Part shown: piece after piece, positions 24,738 to 24,961 of the stretch | How the letters are laid out: the number at the start of each line of letters is the position of its first letter | How positions within the stretch are numbered: position 1 is the stretch's first letter | Source of the DNA: Psychrobacter sp. | GTDB lineage: Bacteria; Pseudomonadota; Gammaproteobacteria; Pseudomonadales; Moraxellaceae | Assembly (NCBI GenBank): GCA_029264635.1 | Contig: JARIAA010000049.1 | Location: 1-24,961 of the forward strand | Length of the DNA stretch: 24,961 nucleotides | Reading direction: 5' to 3' | Translations under genes and position numbers: made by a program | The notes under the pieces: generated by a model | What the model was told of the DNA's origin: nothing | What the model saw: only the letters and a program-made list of their open reading frames with translations | Databases searched by the model: none

Positions 24738-24961
24738 CTAAATCGACCAATCTTCTACTGCCCAGCGATGGGCCAGCGCGTGCGCATGCAGGGCATCATC
24801 GGGTGACACGCAGATAGCCACATCCGCCCATTCGAGTAATGGAATGTCATTTTTGGAATCTGAATAGGCATAAGTTTTATCAAAAGTGATACCCGCTAAT
24901 TGCTTTTTATTAAGCCACTTGTCTAGATGGTAGATTTTACCTTCTTTAAAATTGGGCTTAT
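24738..24961 (-). CDS. HAD-IB family hydrolase (phosphoserine phosphatase-like), C-terminal part
   Basis: The gene runs off the right edge; 73 residues before the TAG (24738-24740) are visible. The stretch YSDSKNDIPLLEW is the HAD motif IV (Asp pair for magnesium) in the form found in the HAD-IB subgroup (SerB-like). It is followed by the ASP/Pro-rich VSPDDALHAHA and a C-terminal W typical of that group. The motif I nucleophile Asp lies outside the window. HAD-IB proteins are phosphatases acting on small phosphoesters; the substrate is not knowable here. It lies 116 bases upstream of prfB on the same strand. Confidence 0.82.
   Translation of the reverse strand, partial: KPNFKEGKIYHLDKWLNKKQLAGITFDKTYAYSDSKNDIPLLEWADVAICVSPDDALHAHALAHRWAVEDWSI

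Overview
The window looks like a chromosomal segment of a gammaproteobacterium of the Moraxellaceae, most likely Psychrobacter. This is inferred from remembered protein similarity, moderate-to-low GC, two BCCT osmolyte carriers and a FimL-NudC pair of the pseudomonad/moraxellad type. No rRNA, tRNA, CRISPR array or intact insertion sequence was seen.

Layout. Bases 1-7894 are all on the + strand and mostly housekeeping: the 3' end of dnaQ (proofreading subunit of DNA polymerase III), a FimL-like type IV pilus/signalling protein, nudC (NAD(H) pyrophosphatase), a free-standing RnfB-like ferredoxin, nth (endonuclease III), a very short low-molecular-weight phosphatase, a DJ-1/PfpI protein, metK interrupted by a stop codon, and a DUF3144 protein. 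A perfect two-way terminator at 7908-7951 separates this block from a long - strand block. Bases 7983-22790 are all on the - strand: two tandem, closely similar BCCT transporters each with signs of its own transcription unit, a PQQ-dependent sugar dehydrogenase lipoprotein, clpB with a sigma-32-like promoter, a broken acyltransferase-3/SGNH O-acetylase gene next to an AT-rich gap, a two-gene fatty/carboxylic acid unit (AMP-forming acyl-CoA ligase followed by an HSD10-like dehydrogenase), and a poxvirus-type topoisomerase IB. A GNAT acetyltransferase (+) faces prfB (-) across a shared hairpin. prfB carries the classic +1 programmed frameshift. The window ends inside a HAD-IB hydrolase.

How the genes fit. 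DnaQ, Nth and TopoIB belong to DNA maintenance, ClpB and RF2 to protein quality and synthesis, the BCCT pair to compatible-solute uptake under salt or cold stress, and the ligase/dehydrogenase pair to acid activation and hydroxyacyl-CoA oxidation. The broken acyltransferase and its AT-rich flank look like a small accessory insertion that is decaying, between clpB and the acyl-CoA genes.

Most worth a second look: the in-frame stop in metK, which is normally essential, with several substitutions at family-invariant positions; the acyltransferase frame with two in-frame stops; and the soluble, coiled-coil-tailed RnfB with no other Rnf subunits nearby. I found no convincing undescribed multi-gene system here.
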